Counted from the first letter of the stretch, positions 27,699-36,585 are shown. The stretch: 64,000 nt of DNA from Heliomarina baculiformis (GCF_019966545.1 NZ_JAIMIC010000005.1:248001-312000), one strand, 5' to 3'. The notes: generated by a model not told the origin, from the letters alone. A program made the numbers and translations.

Positions 27699-29633
27699 TT
27701 GACATTTACGCGGGAAACACGTCAATCAGGAGGATGTCGCCCGTCCAGTCAGAGTTGTTTATTGTCTTCTGAGCCTGAAAGTCCGATCCAGTCGATTACC
27801 CCGGAAGAACGGCGCTCAGGTTTCTGGCGAAGCCTGAAGCGGCTTTTCCGGGTTGGTATCGCGACGGTCGTATTTGCTTTGATCCTCGGGTGGTTGTTCG
27901 TGCTCTTCCCCGTGGAAAAACGCGTATTCAAAGCCGCTCTGACGCAGCCGCTGGTGAATTTCCGCAAGACCGATGATCAATTGCAGTTCATTTCTTGCAT
28001 TTGCGGATCGACCTTGCGTCCTGACGAAGTACCCGACAGCGTCGCCAACGCCCTGATCGCAACCGAAGACCGCAGGTTCTATCAACATTTCGGCATCGAT
28101 TTCCTAAGCTTCGGTAAAGCCGTGCTTAGTGGCGGCAATCGGGGTGGTTCGACGCTTGAGATGCAGTTGGCGAAGAACACGCTGAACGGGGCATCCCCCA
28201 GTGCGCTGCGTAAGTACGCCGAATTGTTCTTCGCAACCCGGATCAGTCTTTCTTACAAGAAAAAGGATATATTGCGCCTTTACCTGAGTCGGGTGAACTT
28301 CGGACGGTTGAACGGAGTGCCGATATTTGGGTTGCGAGACGCGGCCTATGCCTATTTCAACATAGCGCCCGAACGGCTGAACGTCGCCCAGGCGGCTATA
28401 CTTGTCGGCATGATCAATGCACCGAGCTTGTATAACCCTATCAACAATCCGAAGTCCTCGACCCAACGCGCCGAACTCGTCCTGCGGCGCATGGAGACCG
28501 AAGGCTTTGTCGATAATGCCGAGGCGGTGAAACTTGCCGCCGCCCTGCCCCGATCTATCGGGCGTTTGCCCCGTCGCGACCGGTATCTGGAAGATCAGGT
28601 CATGCGAGAGTTGCGCGACCTTGCAGAGTCTCTGCCCGACGGGCTCCATTTCGCGATCACGACAATCGATCCAATTGCGCAGGAGCAGGCGCGGCGTGTG
28701 GTTGCCCGGGATATACAAGGTTATCGCAATCAGGGAGTCGCCCGTGCCGGGCTGATTTCCGTCGACAGCAAAGGTCGCGTTCTGGCGATGCTCGGCGGGC
28801 TTGATTACCGCGCCTCGAACTGGAACCTCGCTTTGCAGGCAGAGCGTCAGGCCGCGTCGACAGCCAAGATCGCGACTTACGTGGCCGCGATAGAATCTGG
28901 CTGGGGGCCCGATGCGACGCTGAAAGACAACCCGGATGACATCGAGGCTAATTTCGTTCCCCGAAACGTGGACCGGCGCTATGTCGGGGACATCCCATTG
29001 CGTGATTGCATTAGCCAGAGCCGGAATGTCTGCACCATGTGGCTTGCCGAACAAGTCGGGTTCGACGCCGTGGCAGAGGTGGCAGAGCGGATCGGGATTA
29101 CACAAACGCGGATGCCGGGATCGGCAATTGTTCTGGGCGCTGCCGAAACGACCCTTGCCCGAAACGCAGGTGCTTATCTTGCAGTGTCCAATGGCGGAGA
29201 GCACTACGAACCACATGTGCTACGCGCGGTGTTGGGGCAGTATGGCAAGGTGCTTTACCGCGATTCAACGGCCCCCGAACGCGTGATGACACTGGTCACC
29301 GCAGAACGGATGAAACAGCTTTTGGCCGGTGTTACGGCGGACGGCGCGACGGGTGATACCGCACAGTTCGAAGGCGGACGGGCTTATGGCAAGACAGGCA
29401 CGAGCCAGGAAAATCGCGACGCGTGGTTTGTCGGCTTCACCGACCAAGGAATCGTCACCGCGGTCTGGGTTGGACCGCCGGAGGGGAAACTGATGCGCAA
29501 CGTCGCCGGTGGCCAACTACCGGCCGAGATATTTTCAGATTACAACGTCAACCTTGTCGAGCGGTTTCAGGGTTATGTCGGGCAGCTTCCATACGATCCG
29601 GCCAGTTTCTGGCGTGACGTTAATGTCCCTTAA
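27699..29633 (+). CDS. Class A penicillin-binding protein (GT51 transglycosylase plus transpeptidase)
   Basis: Bifunctional cell-wall synthase, up to 644 residues. One transmembrane helix (about 52-70: VGIATVVFALILGWLFVLF), then the GT51 domain with ATEDRRFYQHFGIDFLS and GGSTLEMQLAKN, then the transpeptidase with the SxxK motif in ASTAKIATYVAA, SxN in SQSRNVCTMW and KTG in YGKTGTSQENRDAWFVG. The start is uncertain: TTG 27699 is the first in-frame codon, TTG 27762 is another, while the only good AGGAGG (27728-27733) abuts an ATG in a different frame. It overlaps the convergent HerA-like gene by 4 bases. Confidence 0.9.
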   Translation: MTFTRETRQSGGCRPSSQSCLLSSEPESPIQSITPEERRSGFWRSLKRLFRVGIATVVFALILGWLFVLFPVEKRVFKAALTQPLVNFRKTDDQLQFISCICGSTLRPDEVPDSVANALIATEDRRFYQHFGIDFLSFGKAVLSGGNRGGSTLEMQLAKNTLNGASPSALRKYAELFFATRISLSYKKKDILRLYLSRVNFGRLNGVPIFGLRDAAYAYFNIAPERLNVAQAAILVGMINAPSLYNPINNPKSSTQRAELVLRRMETEGFVDNAEAVKLAAALPRSIGRLPRRDRYLEDQVMRELRDLAESLPDGLHFAITTIDPIAQEQARRVVARDIQGYRNQGVARAGLISVDSKGRVLAMLGGLDYRASNWNLALQAERQAASTAKIATYVAAIESGWGPDATLKDNPDDIEANFVPRNVDRRYVGDIPLRDCISQSRNVCTMWLAEQVGFDAVAEVAERIGITQTRMPGSAIVLGAAETTLARNAGAYLAVSNGGEHYEPHVLRAVLGQYGKVLYRDSTAPERVMTLVTAERMKQLLAGVTADGATGDTAQFEGGRAYGKTGTSQENRDAWFVGFTDQGIVTAVWVGPPEGKLMRNVAGGQLPAEIFSDYNVNLVERFQGYVGQLPYDPASFWRDVNVP

Positions 29634-31168
29634 CGGCCCCTGAACAAGCCACCCAGTATCCCACGTACGATCCGTCGACCGGTTGACCCTTTGAGTTCCT
29701 TGATGACGGCCTCGGTCATCGCGGATCCGAAGGTATCCCCACCGCTGCGGCGCGACGTGGATCGCGTCACTCGCGTGCCGCTATACCGGCGACCGGCGTT
29801 GTATTCGCGGACGGCGGGCTCGGCCTGTTCTGCCTTCTGCTCGGCTTCCTCGGCGGCTTGTGCCGCTTTTTCCGAGCGAGCAGCCAGCATTTCAAAAGCT
29901 GACCGACGGTCGAGCGTTGTGTCGTATTTGCCCGCCATGTCCGAAGCGGCAAGTATTTCGCGGCGTTCCCTGTCGCTGATCGGACCGAGTTGAGACCCCG
30001 GTGGCCGGATCAAAGTGCGTTCGACTATTCCGGGAACGCCCTTGTCCATGAGCATGGATGTTACGGCTTCGCCGACACCAACTTCGCGAATAGCTTGCTC
30101 GGTGGAGAAGCGTGGATTTGACCGATAGGTTTCCGCTGCGAGGCGAAGGTTCTTTTGGTCGCGCGCCGTGAAAGCCCGGAGGGCGTGCTGAATGCGGTTT
30201 CCAAGTTGGCCAAGAATATCCTCCGGAATATCGGCAGGACTTTGAGTGACGAAATAAACTCCGACGCCTTTGGAGCGGATCAGGCGGGCAACCTGCTCCA
30301 CCTTGTCGACGAGCGCCTTTGGGGCTCCATCGAACAACAGGTGCGCTTCGTCGAAGAAAAAGACCAGCTTGGGTTTGTCCGGGTCGCCGACTTCGGGCAA
30401 TTCCTCGAACAATTCGCTTAGTAGCCAAAGGAGAAAGGTGGCATAGAGGCCCGGGGCGGCCATCAGTTTGTCAGCGGCGAGGATATTTACGATCCCCCTG
30501 CCCGACGCGTCGCAGCGCATAAGGTCGGACAGTTCAAGAGCCGGTTCGCCGAAGAGTTTCGTGCCGCCCTGGTTTTCGAGCACGAGCAGGCGACGTTGAA
30601 TGGCGCCAATCGACGAAACGGAGACATTCCCATAACGCAGCGAAAGTTTGTCCCGGTTTTCTCCGATCCAGACCAGAAGCGCCTGAAGGTCCTTAAGATC
30701 GAGCAGCGGCAGGCCGTCTTCGTCGGCCACCCGGAACGCGATGTTCAGAATACCCTCCTGCGCCTCGGTCAGATCGAGCAGCCGGGCCAGCAACAAAGGC
30801 CCCATTTCAGCGACAGTCGTTCTGACTGGATGTCCCATTTCTCCATAGAGGTCCCAGAACGTGACCGGCACGGCGTTGTAGCCAAATTCCTGAAAGCCAA
30901 TCGTTTCGGCTCGTTTGATGAAAGCTTTGTGTAGCTTGCTTTCGGCGGATCCTGGCTTGGAGAGACCGGACAGGTCCCCCTTTACATCTGAGAGGAATAC
31001 GGGAACTCCTTTGGCACTGAAGCCTTCCGCCAGAATTTGCAAAGTGACCGTCTTGCCAGTTCCTGTCGCCCCGGCCACGAGCCCGTGGCGGTTGGCGTAT
31101 TTGAGCGCCAATCCTTGATGCTCGGCGTAGTCGATCCCGCCGCCGCCCACGAAAATCTGTTCTGCCAT
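29630..31168 (-). CDS. HerA-like ATPase (DUF853 / YjgR family)
   Basis: 512-residue ATPase of the HerA/FtsK superfamily. Walker A GATGTGKT at about 33-40, Walker B KLVFFFDEAHLLFDGAPK, and an arginine-finger-type region around QLGNRIQHALRAFTARDQKN. The C-terminal third is Ala/Glu-rich (likely coiled coil, about 425-450), then basic. YjgR-like proteins are widespread in Proteobacteria; the substrate is not established. Unlike the HerA-NurA repair pair or HerA-Sir2 type defence sets, no nuclease or partner gene adjoins it, so I treat it as a housekeeping YjgR homologue. Confidence 0.88.
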   Translation of the reverse strand: MAEQIFVGGGGIDYAEHQGLALKYANRHGLVAGATGTGKTVTLQILAEGFSAKGVPVFLSDVKGDLSGLSKPGSAESKLHKAFIKRAETIGFQEFGYNAVPVTFWDLYGEMGHPVRTTVAEMGPLLLARLLDLTEAQEGILNIAFRVADEDGLPLLDLKDLQALLVWIGENRDKLSLRYGNVSVSSIGAIQRRLLVLENQGGTKLFGEPALELSDLMRCDASGRGIVNILAADKLMAAPGLYATFLLWLLSELFEELPEVGDPDKPKLVFFFDEAHLLFDGAPKALVDKVEQVARLIRSKGVGVYFVTQSPADIPEDILGQLGNRIQHALRAFTARDQKNLRLAAETYRSNPRFSTEQAIREVGVGEAVTSMLMDKGVPGIVERTLIRPPGSQLGPISDRERREILAASDMAGKYDTTLDRRSAFEMLAARSEKAAQAAEEAEQKAEQAEPAVREYNAGRRYSGTRVTRSTSRRSGGDTFGSAMTEAVIKELKGSTGRRIVRGILGGLFRGR

Positions 31169-31333
31169 TGGTAGTCACCGTCTCTGATGCGCGTCACGTT
31201 TCACAGGAACATACAGAGTTAACTCCTTAGGGCGATAGCGGAAATTGTTTGAGTTAGCACACGGAGCGATTGTCAGGAGAAGGCATAAAGCCCCTTTGGG
31301 AAGACATAAGCCCGGTTTTTAGCATATGGGGCC

Positions 31334-31371
31334 ATGTGATCGTAACACGGCCCTGCATCACATAGTTTTTT
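31334..31371 (+). terminator. Terminator-like hairpin in the 31.2-31.6 kb gap (first)
   Basis: ATGTGAT (31334-31340) pairs with ATCACAT (31357-31363), followed two bases later by six T residues. No plus-strand gene lies upstream within reach (the HerA-like gene is on the other strand), so it would end a non-coding transcript starting after about 31.2 kb. No convincing promoter for it was found. Confidence 0.45.
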
Positions 31372-31382
31372 AGCTTGGGCTG

Positions 31383-31411
31383 TTGACCGGAACAAAGCCT
31401 TCTCGTAACGT
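31383..31411 (+). promoter_or_regulatory. Sigma-70-type promoter for the candidate small RNA
   Basis: TTGACC (31383-31388), a spacer of exactly 17 bases, and TAACGT (31406-31411). Good -35 match, moderate -10 match. Predicted start near 31418, about 40 bases before a strong terminator. Confidence 0.5.
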
Positions 31412-31417
31412 TCCGAC

Positions 31418-31490
31418 AATAACTAAGTCGGCCAGTCCGACGGGGAGCACAAATAGTAAGGAGATCCTTTCGGGTCTCCTTATTTCTTTT
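31418..31490 (+). ncRNA. Candidate small RNA (or attenuated leader of the IalB-like gene)
   Basis: A stretch of about 73 bases bounded by a promoter-like sequence and an intrinsic terminator with no reading frame. It holds hairpin GTCGG-CCAGT-CCGAC (31427-31441), a single-stranded GGGGAGCAC segment, and the terminator hairpin. Nothing upstream on this strand needs a terminator here. An alternative is a leader that controls read-through into the gene at 31614. I do not recognise a known RNA family. Confidence 0.45.
31458..31490 (+). terminator. Intrinsic terminator in the 31.2-31.6 kb gap (second)
   Basis: AAGGAGA (31458-31464) pairs with TCTCCTT (31475-31481), with an inner CC/GG step and TTTC loop, followed by ATTTCTTTT. 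The T-rich side is only on the plus strand, so it terminates plus-strand transcription. Confidence 0.75.
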
Positions 31491-31613
31491 GAGGGTCAGC
31501 CTAGAACCTCCCGCCAGTCTAGAGCCGAAATGCGGCATTTGCGCGACCTATGGCCCTGACAGTGGCGCGAAGACATGCTAATGGCAGTCAGGCAGTTTAA
31601 ACACAGGTTCACC

Positions 31614-32270
31614 ATGTTCAAAAATCTCTCTTCTCTCACCCTTGTTACCATGACGGCGCTCGTCGCGACGCCGCTTTGGGCGCAACAGAGTGAAACGACC
31701 ACGACACCGACAGAGCAAGCGCAAGAAGAGCCAGCCCAATCCGAAACCGGAACAAGCCCCGCCACGTCTGGCGAAGCTCAGCTTGACCTTGGGCAAACGG
31801 TGACCGGCGAACCCGAGCTGGGCCAGCGCTATTCAAAGGAGACTTTCGACGACTTCGAGCTCGCCTGCATCAAAATCGAAGCGGACAAGGACCCCTGTTC
31901 GCTCTTGCAGATCCTCGAAGATGACAACGGCAATCCAGTGGCCGAGTTTTCACTTTTTCGGATCAGCAATGGGTCGCAAGCCGTCGCCGGTGCGACAGTC
32001 ATCGTACCGCTGGAAACCCTGCTCCCGGCGCAGCTGACCATTGCCGTCGATAGCAACCCGGGTAAGCGGTACAACTATTCCTTCTGCAATCCGATCGGGT
32101 GCGTTGCGCAAATCGGCCTGACTCAGGCCGATGTCGATGCGTTCCGCCGTGGCAGCACCGCGAAAATTTCGCTGCGCCCGGCGCCTGCACCGGATCAGGT
32201 GGTCGAACTGGAAATGTCTCTGAAAGGCTTTACCGCCGGTTATGATGCGGTAGACGTGGTTTCCCAGTAA
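31614..32270 (+). CDS. IalB-like (invasion-associated locus B) periplasmic protein
   Basis: 218 residues from ATG 31614, with signal peptide MFKNLSSLTLVTMTALVATP followed by LWA. After a low-complexity Thr/Glu/Gln linker (about 24-75), the IalB domain runs to the end: FDDFELACIKIEADKDPCSL, a central strand with VAGATVIVPLETLLPAQLTI, and the Cys-containing YSFCNPIGCVAQIGLTQADV. Cysteine spacing fits the family, whose members are periplasmic or envelope proteins of alphaproteobacteria, named after Bartonella. A role in invasion should not be assumed here. It is single, closed by the terminator at 32292-32323. Confidence 0.85.
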   Translation: MFKNLSSLTLVTMTALVATPLWAQQSETTTTPTEQAQEEPAQSETGTSPATSGEAQLDLGQTVTGEPELGQRYSKETFDDFELACIKIEADKDPCSLLQILEDDNGNPVAEFSLFRISNGSQAVAGATVIVPLETLLPAQLTIAVDSNPGKRYNYSFCNPIGCVAQIGLTQADVDAFRRGSTAKISLRPAPAPDQVVELEMSLKGFTAGYDAVDVVSQ

Positions 32271-32291
32271 ACGCCCTGGATCGTAGACACG

Positions 32292-32323
32292 AATGGGCGC
32301 GCCGAACGGCGCGCCCATTTTTT
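32292..32323. terminator. Bidirectional terminator between IalB-like and KAS genes
   Basis: A 12-base-pair perfect stem (AATGGGCGCGCC / GGCGCGCCCATT) with a GAAC loop and a T run on the plus side. It ends at the stop codon of the convergent KAS gene, which it probably serves as well. Confidence 0.9.
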
Positions 32324-33530
32324 ATATCCTGCGAATTGCCAATACGGCGTTCAGACCGCCAAACGCGAAAGCATTGCTGAGGGCCACGGAAACGTCTGCG
32401 TCTCGCGCTTCGTTCGGAACGACATCCAGCGCACATTCGGGATCGGGCTCTTCGTACCCAATAGTTGGCGCAATGACGCCATCGCGGACAGCCATGATGC
32501 AGGCCAGCAGTTCGACGGCACCGGTGCCGCCGATCAGATGGCCATGCATGGATTTGGTCGACGAGATCATCAGACGGTCAGCGTGAGGCCCAAAAACGCC
32601 CGCAACCGCAGCACATTCCGTCTTGTCATTCGCAGCGGTACCAGTGCCGTGGGCATTGATATAGCCCACTTCGTCGGAGTTGAGCTTTGCGTTGCGCAGG
32701 GCCCCGGCAATCGCACGTTCCGCCCCTTGCTTGGATGGCATGACAATGTCGGAAGCATCGGATGACATCGCGTATCCGATCACTTCGCACAGGATTTCCG
32801 CACCACGTTTCTTGGCGTGCTCAAACTCCTCGAAGACGAAGATGCCAGCGCCCTCGCCCTGCACCATGCCGTTGCGCCCGAGGCTGAAAGGCCTGCATGC
32901 GTCTTTGGACATGACGCGAAGACCTTCCCAAGCTTTGACGCCACCAAAGCAAAGCATGGATTCCGAACCACCCGTAACCATTGCGGGTGCCATGCCTGAC
33001 TGCACCATCGTAAAAGCCTGGGCCATGGCATGGTTTGAAGACGCACAGGCGGTCGACACGGTAAAGCTTGGCCCCTTCAGGTTGTACTCCATCGATACAT
33101 GGCTTGCCGCTGCGTTGTTCATCAGTTTCGGTACGACAAATGGGTGAACCCTGTTCTTGCCGTCTTCGTAAACGCTACGATAATTATCGTCCCAGGTGCT
33201 GACGCCGCCACCTGCAGTCCCAAGAACGACCCCGGATCTGGCCGCAAGTTCGCCAGAAAAGACAATGCCAGCCTGATCAATGGCCTCTTTCGCTGCCATC
33301 AGCGTAAACTGCGTGAAACGGTCATAAAGGGCCATCTGCTGGCGATTGAATAGCCCTTCGGTCTCAAACCCGATAACCTGCCCGCCGATCTTGATCGACA
33401 GGCGATCAACGTCTCTGAAATCCAACGGCCCGATCCCGCAATGACCGTCTTTCATAGCCTGCATGGTTTCGGCTACGGAATGACCAAGCGCATTGATCGT
33501 ACCCGCGCCAGTTATGACCACGCGTTTCAT
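32322..33530 (-). CDS. Beta-ketoacyl-ACP synthase II-type enzyme
   Basis: Condensing enzyme that elongates an acyl chain carried on ACP. 402 residues; thiolase fold with catalytic Cys162 in FTVSTACASSNHAMAQ, His294 in NAHGTGTAANDKTE and His331 in TKSMHGHLIGGTGAVE, so the Cys-His-His triad is intact. It belongs with FabF-like enzymes but diverges from the housekeeping copy usually found beside acpP/fabG. It follows an ACP gene by 19 bases and lpxD lies before that, suggesting a specialised acyl chain for the envelope rather than bulk fatty acids. Confidence 0.9.
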   Translation of the reverse strand: MKRVVITGAGTINALGHSVAETMQAMKDGHCGIGPLDFRDVDRLSIKIGGQVIGFETEGLFNRQQMALYDRFTQFTLMAAKEAIDQAGIVFSGELAARSGVVLGTAGGGVSTWDDNYRSVYEDGKNRVHPFVVPKLMNNAAASHVSMEYNLKGPSFTVSTACASSNHAMAQAFTMVQSGMAPAMVTGGSESMLCFGGVKAWEGLRVMSKDACRPFSLGRNGMVQGEGAGIFVFEEFEHAKKRGAEILCEVIGYAMSSDASDIVMPSKQGAERAIAGALRNAKLNSDEVGYINAHGTGTAANDKTECAAVAGVFGPHADRLMISSTKSMHGHLIGGTGAVELLACIMAVRDGVIAPTIGYEEPDPECALDVVPNEARDADVSVALSNAFAFGGLNAVLAIRRI

Positions 33531-33549
33531 GGGATCATTTCGCCTTGGG

Positions 33550-33807
33550 TCACGTCTTTTCGACCATCAATTCTTTGATGCCATTGACGATGGATTTCAC
33601 GTTGGAAATATCGAAATCGCTTTTTGTCGGTTCATTCGCGTTGAAGGGAACCGAAATATCGAATTCTTCCTCGATCGCGAAAATGCATTCGACCAGACCA
33701 AGACTATCGATACCAAGATCTTCGAGTGTACTGTCGGGCGTAACGTCGGAGGGTTCCAGTACGGCTTGTTCCGCAATGATCTCGATGACTCTATCCTGAA
33801 TACTCAT
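33550..33807 (-). CDS. Dedicated acyl carrier protein
   Basis: 85 residues. The 4'-phosphopantetheine attachment Ser35 lies in EDLGIDSLGLVECIFAIEEE. The helix after it and the longer C-terminal part (SVPFNANEPTKSDFDISNVK) resemble specialised ACPs such as AcpXL of rhizobia more than housekeeping AcpP, but the length is nearer to AcpP. AGGAG seven bases before the ATG. Located between lpxD and the condensing-enzyme gene in one operon, so it probably carries the acyl group used by one of them. Confidence 0.9.
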   Translation of the reverse strand: MSIQDRVIEIIAEQAVLEPSDVTPDSTLEDLGIDSLGLVECIFAIEEEFDISVPFNANEPTKSDFDISNVKSIVNGIKELMVEKT

Positions 33808-33842
33808 AAGAGAGCTCCTGGCTTGATGTATCCCTAGCTGAC

Positions 33843-34931
33843 TTACTTGCTCGACTCGCTTTTGAAAACCGCCTTTTTAAGTTCCGCAAGGTCGGAAAGA
33901 AACCGCGGCAGCCGTCGCTGTGCCTTGTAAAGCTCTGTAAAGCTTTCCATTTTTACGGCTGGGTAACCCATCATCACACGTCCGGCAGGTACGTTGGACA
34001 AGAGCTTGGTTCCACCAGCCGCAACGACTCTGTCGCCCACTGTGATATTATCCGCGACGCCGCTCTGGCCCCCAAGAACGACGTTGTCGCCGATGATCAC
34101 CGAACCGGCGACGCCCGCTTGTGCACAGAGCAGACAGTCGCGGCCTATACGAACATTGTGCCCCACCTGAACAAGGCTATCGAGCTTGGTGCCTGAACCG
34201 ATCTCTGTGTTTCGGACCGTCCCGTTGTCAACAGTCGAGTTCGACCCGATTTCGACATTGTCACCAATGGTTACGGATCCTAGTGAGTGGATTCGCTGCC
34301 AAGCTTGGGGTTGTGCGTCACCTTGATCGCCAAGTGATTTGCGAGCGTTTTCGACGCCAGAGATTTCGGGGGTAACAAATGAAAAACCGTCCCCGCCAAT
34401 CCGGACGCCCGGTTGCGCGATGAAATCCGAGCCGATCTGGGCCCGCGCTCCGATGCTGACCATTTCCCGAAGAAAAGCGTTCCGCCCCAGCTTGGTGTCA
34501 GCCCCGATAAAGCACTGAGGGCCAATAACCGAGCCATCACCGATGACGACCCGCGGACCGATGACCGTGAAAGCACCTACGTTTACGTCGCGGCCCAGTT
34601 CAGCAGTTTCATCTACGACGGCGGTCGGATGAATACCCGGCGGAAATCCCTGTCCCGGATCCAGCATCCGCGTGATCCCTGCCATCGCCATTCGCGGTCG
34701 ACTGACCAAGATGGCGGCGTCTAGACCAAGTCCTTGCCAATCCGCCCCTTCCCACAGCACCGCCGCGCGAGCGCTACCTTTACTCAACTGCTCCGCATAT
34801 GCGGGAGACATCGCCATAGCGAGGTCATCGGTGGTTGCGAGAGCCGGTTCTGCGGCGCCTTTTACCTTGAGGGAGACGTCGCCTGCGGCATTAACCCCGA
34901 GCGACGCTGCGATTTCTTGGACCGTGTACAT
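33843..34931 (-). CDS. lpxD: UDP-3-O-acylglucosamine N-acyltransferase (LpxD-like)
   Basis: Adds the amide-linked 3-hydroxyacyl chain in lipid A synthesis, using acyl-ACP. 362 residues from ATG 34931 (MYTVQEIAASLG, with AAAGG upstream); a start eight codons earlier is less likely. The N-terminal uridine-binding domain (1-100) is followed by the left-handed beta-helix of hexapeptide repeats (100-310). The catalytic His is in LVQVGHNVRIGRDC. Here it is not beside bamA, fabZ or lpxA, the common lpxD setting, but with its own ACP and KAS genes. Whether a second lpxD exists in this genome cannot be seen. Confidence 0.9.
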   Translation of the reverse strand: MYTVQEIAASLGVNAAGDVSLKVKGAAEPALATTDDLAMAMSPAYAEQLSKGSARAAVLWEGADWQGLGLDAAILVSRPRMAMAGITRMLDPGQGFPPGIHPTAVVDETAELGRDVNVGAFTVIGPRVVIGDGSVIGPQCFIGADTKLGRNAFLREMVSIGARAQIGSDFIAQPGVRIGGDGFSFVTPEISGVENARKSLGDQGDAQPQAWQRIHSLGSVTIGDNVEIGSNSTVDNGTVRNTEIGSGTKLDSLVQVGHNVRIGRDCLLCAQAGVAGSVIIGDNVVLGGQSGVADNITVGDRVVAAGGTKLLSNVPAGRVMMGYPAVKMESFTELYKAQRRLPRFLSDLAELKKAVFKSESSK

Positions 34932-34968
34932 TTGCGGACCTTTTTGCAGATGCAATCAGGTCCGTTCA

Positions 34969-36585
34969 TTATCCCTGAACAGAAGACAAGGCTACCCCCG
35001 CCTCGCTCAGCGCGTCCCATATCCGCGCGTCCCGCCCATAGACATCCCGACGAAACTCCACACGACCTTTGTCGGAGATGACTGCCGTTCTATAGATCAA
35101 ATGAACCGGAAGAGGCTTTTCCAGATTGATTTTGGTTTCGGTTCCTGAGCGAAGAACGTTTTGAAAATAGCCTCTTGGGTCGTCTTCCTGAAGCGACAGA
35201 AGAGCATAGGCGAAATCGAACGGATCGGCTAGGCGGATACAGCCATGAGAGAACGCGCGTGTCTCGCGCTTGAACAGGCTTTTCTGAGGCGTATCATGGA
35301 GATAGATGTTGTACCTATTGGGAAACATAAACTTCACGAGCCCCAGTGCGTTGCTGTTGCTCGGCGGCTGCCGCATATCAAACGGGAAGTTGCGTGCTGT
35401 GAACTGGGTGAAGTCCATCGCTTCGCGATTGACGCGCTGACCGCGCCGGTCGGTGATAATGAGATGCCTAGCAGCGTTCGGGTTCTTCTGCAGTTGAGGC
35501 AGGTATTCCTTGGTCATTATCGACCGCGGGACGTGCCAGCTTGGGTTGACGATCATGTGCTCCATCACATCCGAAAACTCCGGGCTGCGACGATCGCTCG
35601 AATTCTGCCCGATTACGGATTTTGTTTTGAACACAACTTCGCCTTGGTCGACGATTTTTGCTGAGAAGTCGGTGAGGTTGACCAGTACATGACGCTCGCC
35701 ACGTTCCATGTTGGTCCATCGTTCACGCTCCAGAGCGACAAGGACCGACTGAAGACGTGCTTCGGCAGAGGTATTGATTTCATCAAGGGTTCCGGCACCG
35801 GCCACCCCGTCTTCTGCAAGTCCATGCGCTGACTGAAAGACGATGACAGCTTGCTGAAGCTTGGCATCGTAGGACATTGAAGCGGTGCGCTCCATATACC
35901 CCATGGCAATCAGCCGATTGCGGAGGGCCACGACCTGAGGACCACGATCGCCGGGTTCGAGTTTGCCGGCGGAAACCTTAGCACCCCAGGACCCTTCCGC
36001 GATCACACTTTCAAGCTGGATCTTCGCTTTCATAAGGTTGCGGTATTCTGCAGTCGAGGGGGGCAGCGAATTCAAAAAGGCGCGGGGCTGCGTATTGGAG
36101 AAGGTCGCGAGCAGAGTTTTGGGATCCCGGTACTGAACTTGGCGCACGATGCCGCTGTCGATCCGCGACGGAACAAGAATGCCTGTCTGAACATCGCGCG
36201 CATACTTAAGGAACATGTTGGTCAACGCCACTTCGACGAGACCGATGTCGCGGGTGGTTCGGGCATCTTTCATCTGCTGCACAAGCCCCGCAACGTCGTA
36301 GCGACTGGCTGGCAGACCATGGTTTTCTACGCTGGTCAGCGCTTGGAAAAGAGCCGATCGACGCTCAACAAAGACATCACCCTCGCCAGTCCAAAGCGGC
36401 GCATAATTCGCTTCACGGTAGAAACTTGCGATCGTGGACTGATCATAAGCTGCTTCTGCTACCGCCTGCTTGAACGCTGTAACTTGAGCATTAACGGGCG
36501 ATACCAGCAAACCAAGCGACAGTGCGACCGCACCGGCAAGAACCGCGAAGCCGCCACATGATTTAGCAGGGCAAGTAGTGATCAT
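34969..36585 (-). CDS. L,D-transpeptidase of the LdtD/YcbB type
   Basis: Makes 3-3 cross-links between meso-diaminopimelate residues in peptidoglycan. 538 residues from ATG 36585 (GAGG nine bases upstream); an ATG two codons earlier is nearly as plausible. A signal peptide or anchor (MITTCPAKSCGGFAVLAGAV plus LSLGLLVSPVNA) leads; a scaffold domain follows, then a PG_binding_1 domain at about 208-267 (LEPGDRGPQVVALRNRLIAM), and the YkuD domain at about 297-465 with His447 and catalytic Cys449 in AFSHGCIRLADP. It is first in the operon with lpxD, acp and the KAS gene, and divergent from the MepK-like gene. Confidence 0.92.
   Translation of the reverse strand: MITTCPAKSCGGFAVLAGAVALSLGLLVSPVNAQVTAFKQAVAEAAYDQSTIASFYREANYAPLWTGEGDVFVERRSALFQALTSVENHGLPASRYDVAGLVQQMKDARTTRDIGLVEVALTNMFLKYARDVQTGILVPSRIDSGIVRQVQYRDPKTLLATFSNTQPRAFLNSLPPSTAEYRNLMKAKIQLESVIAEGSWGAKVSAGKLEPGDRGPQVVALRNRLIAMGYMERTASMSYDAKLQQAVIVFQSAHGLAEDGVAGAGTLDEINTSAEARLQSVLVALERERWTNMERGERHVLVNLTDFSAKIVDQGEVVFKTKSVIGQNSSDRRSPEFSDVMEHMIVNPSWHVPRSIMTKEYLPQLQKNPNAARHLIITDRRGQRVNREAMDFTQFTARNFPFDMRQPPSNSNALGLVKFMFPNRYNIYLHDTPQKSLFKRETRAFSHGCIRLADPFDFAYALLSLQEDDPRGYFQNVLRSGTETKINLEKPLPVHLIYRTAVISDKGRVEFRRDVYGRDARIWDALSEAGVALSSVQG

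Noticed and set aside
28104-29216. 370-codon minus-strand frame inside the class A PBP gene
   Set aside because: The plus strand encodes complete GT51 and transpeptidase motifs; the minus product has no domain.
29630-31168. HerA-like ATPase as part of a defence system
   Set aside because: No Sir2, nuclease, DUF4297 or other partner gene is adjacent; its length and motifs fit the widespread YjgR-like family.
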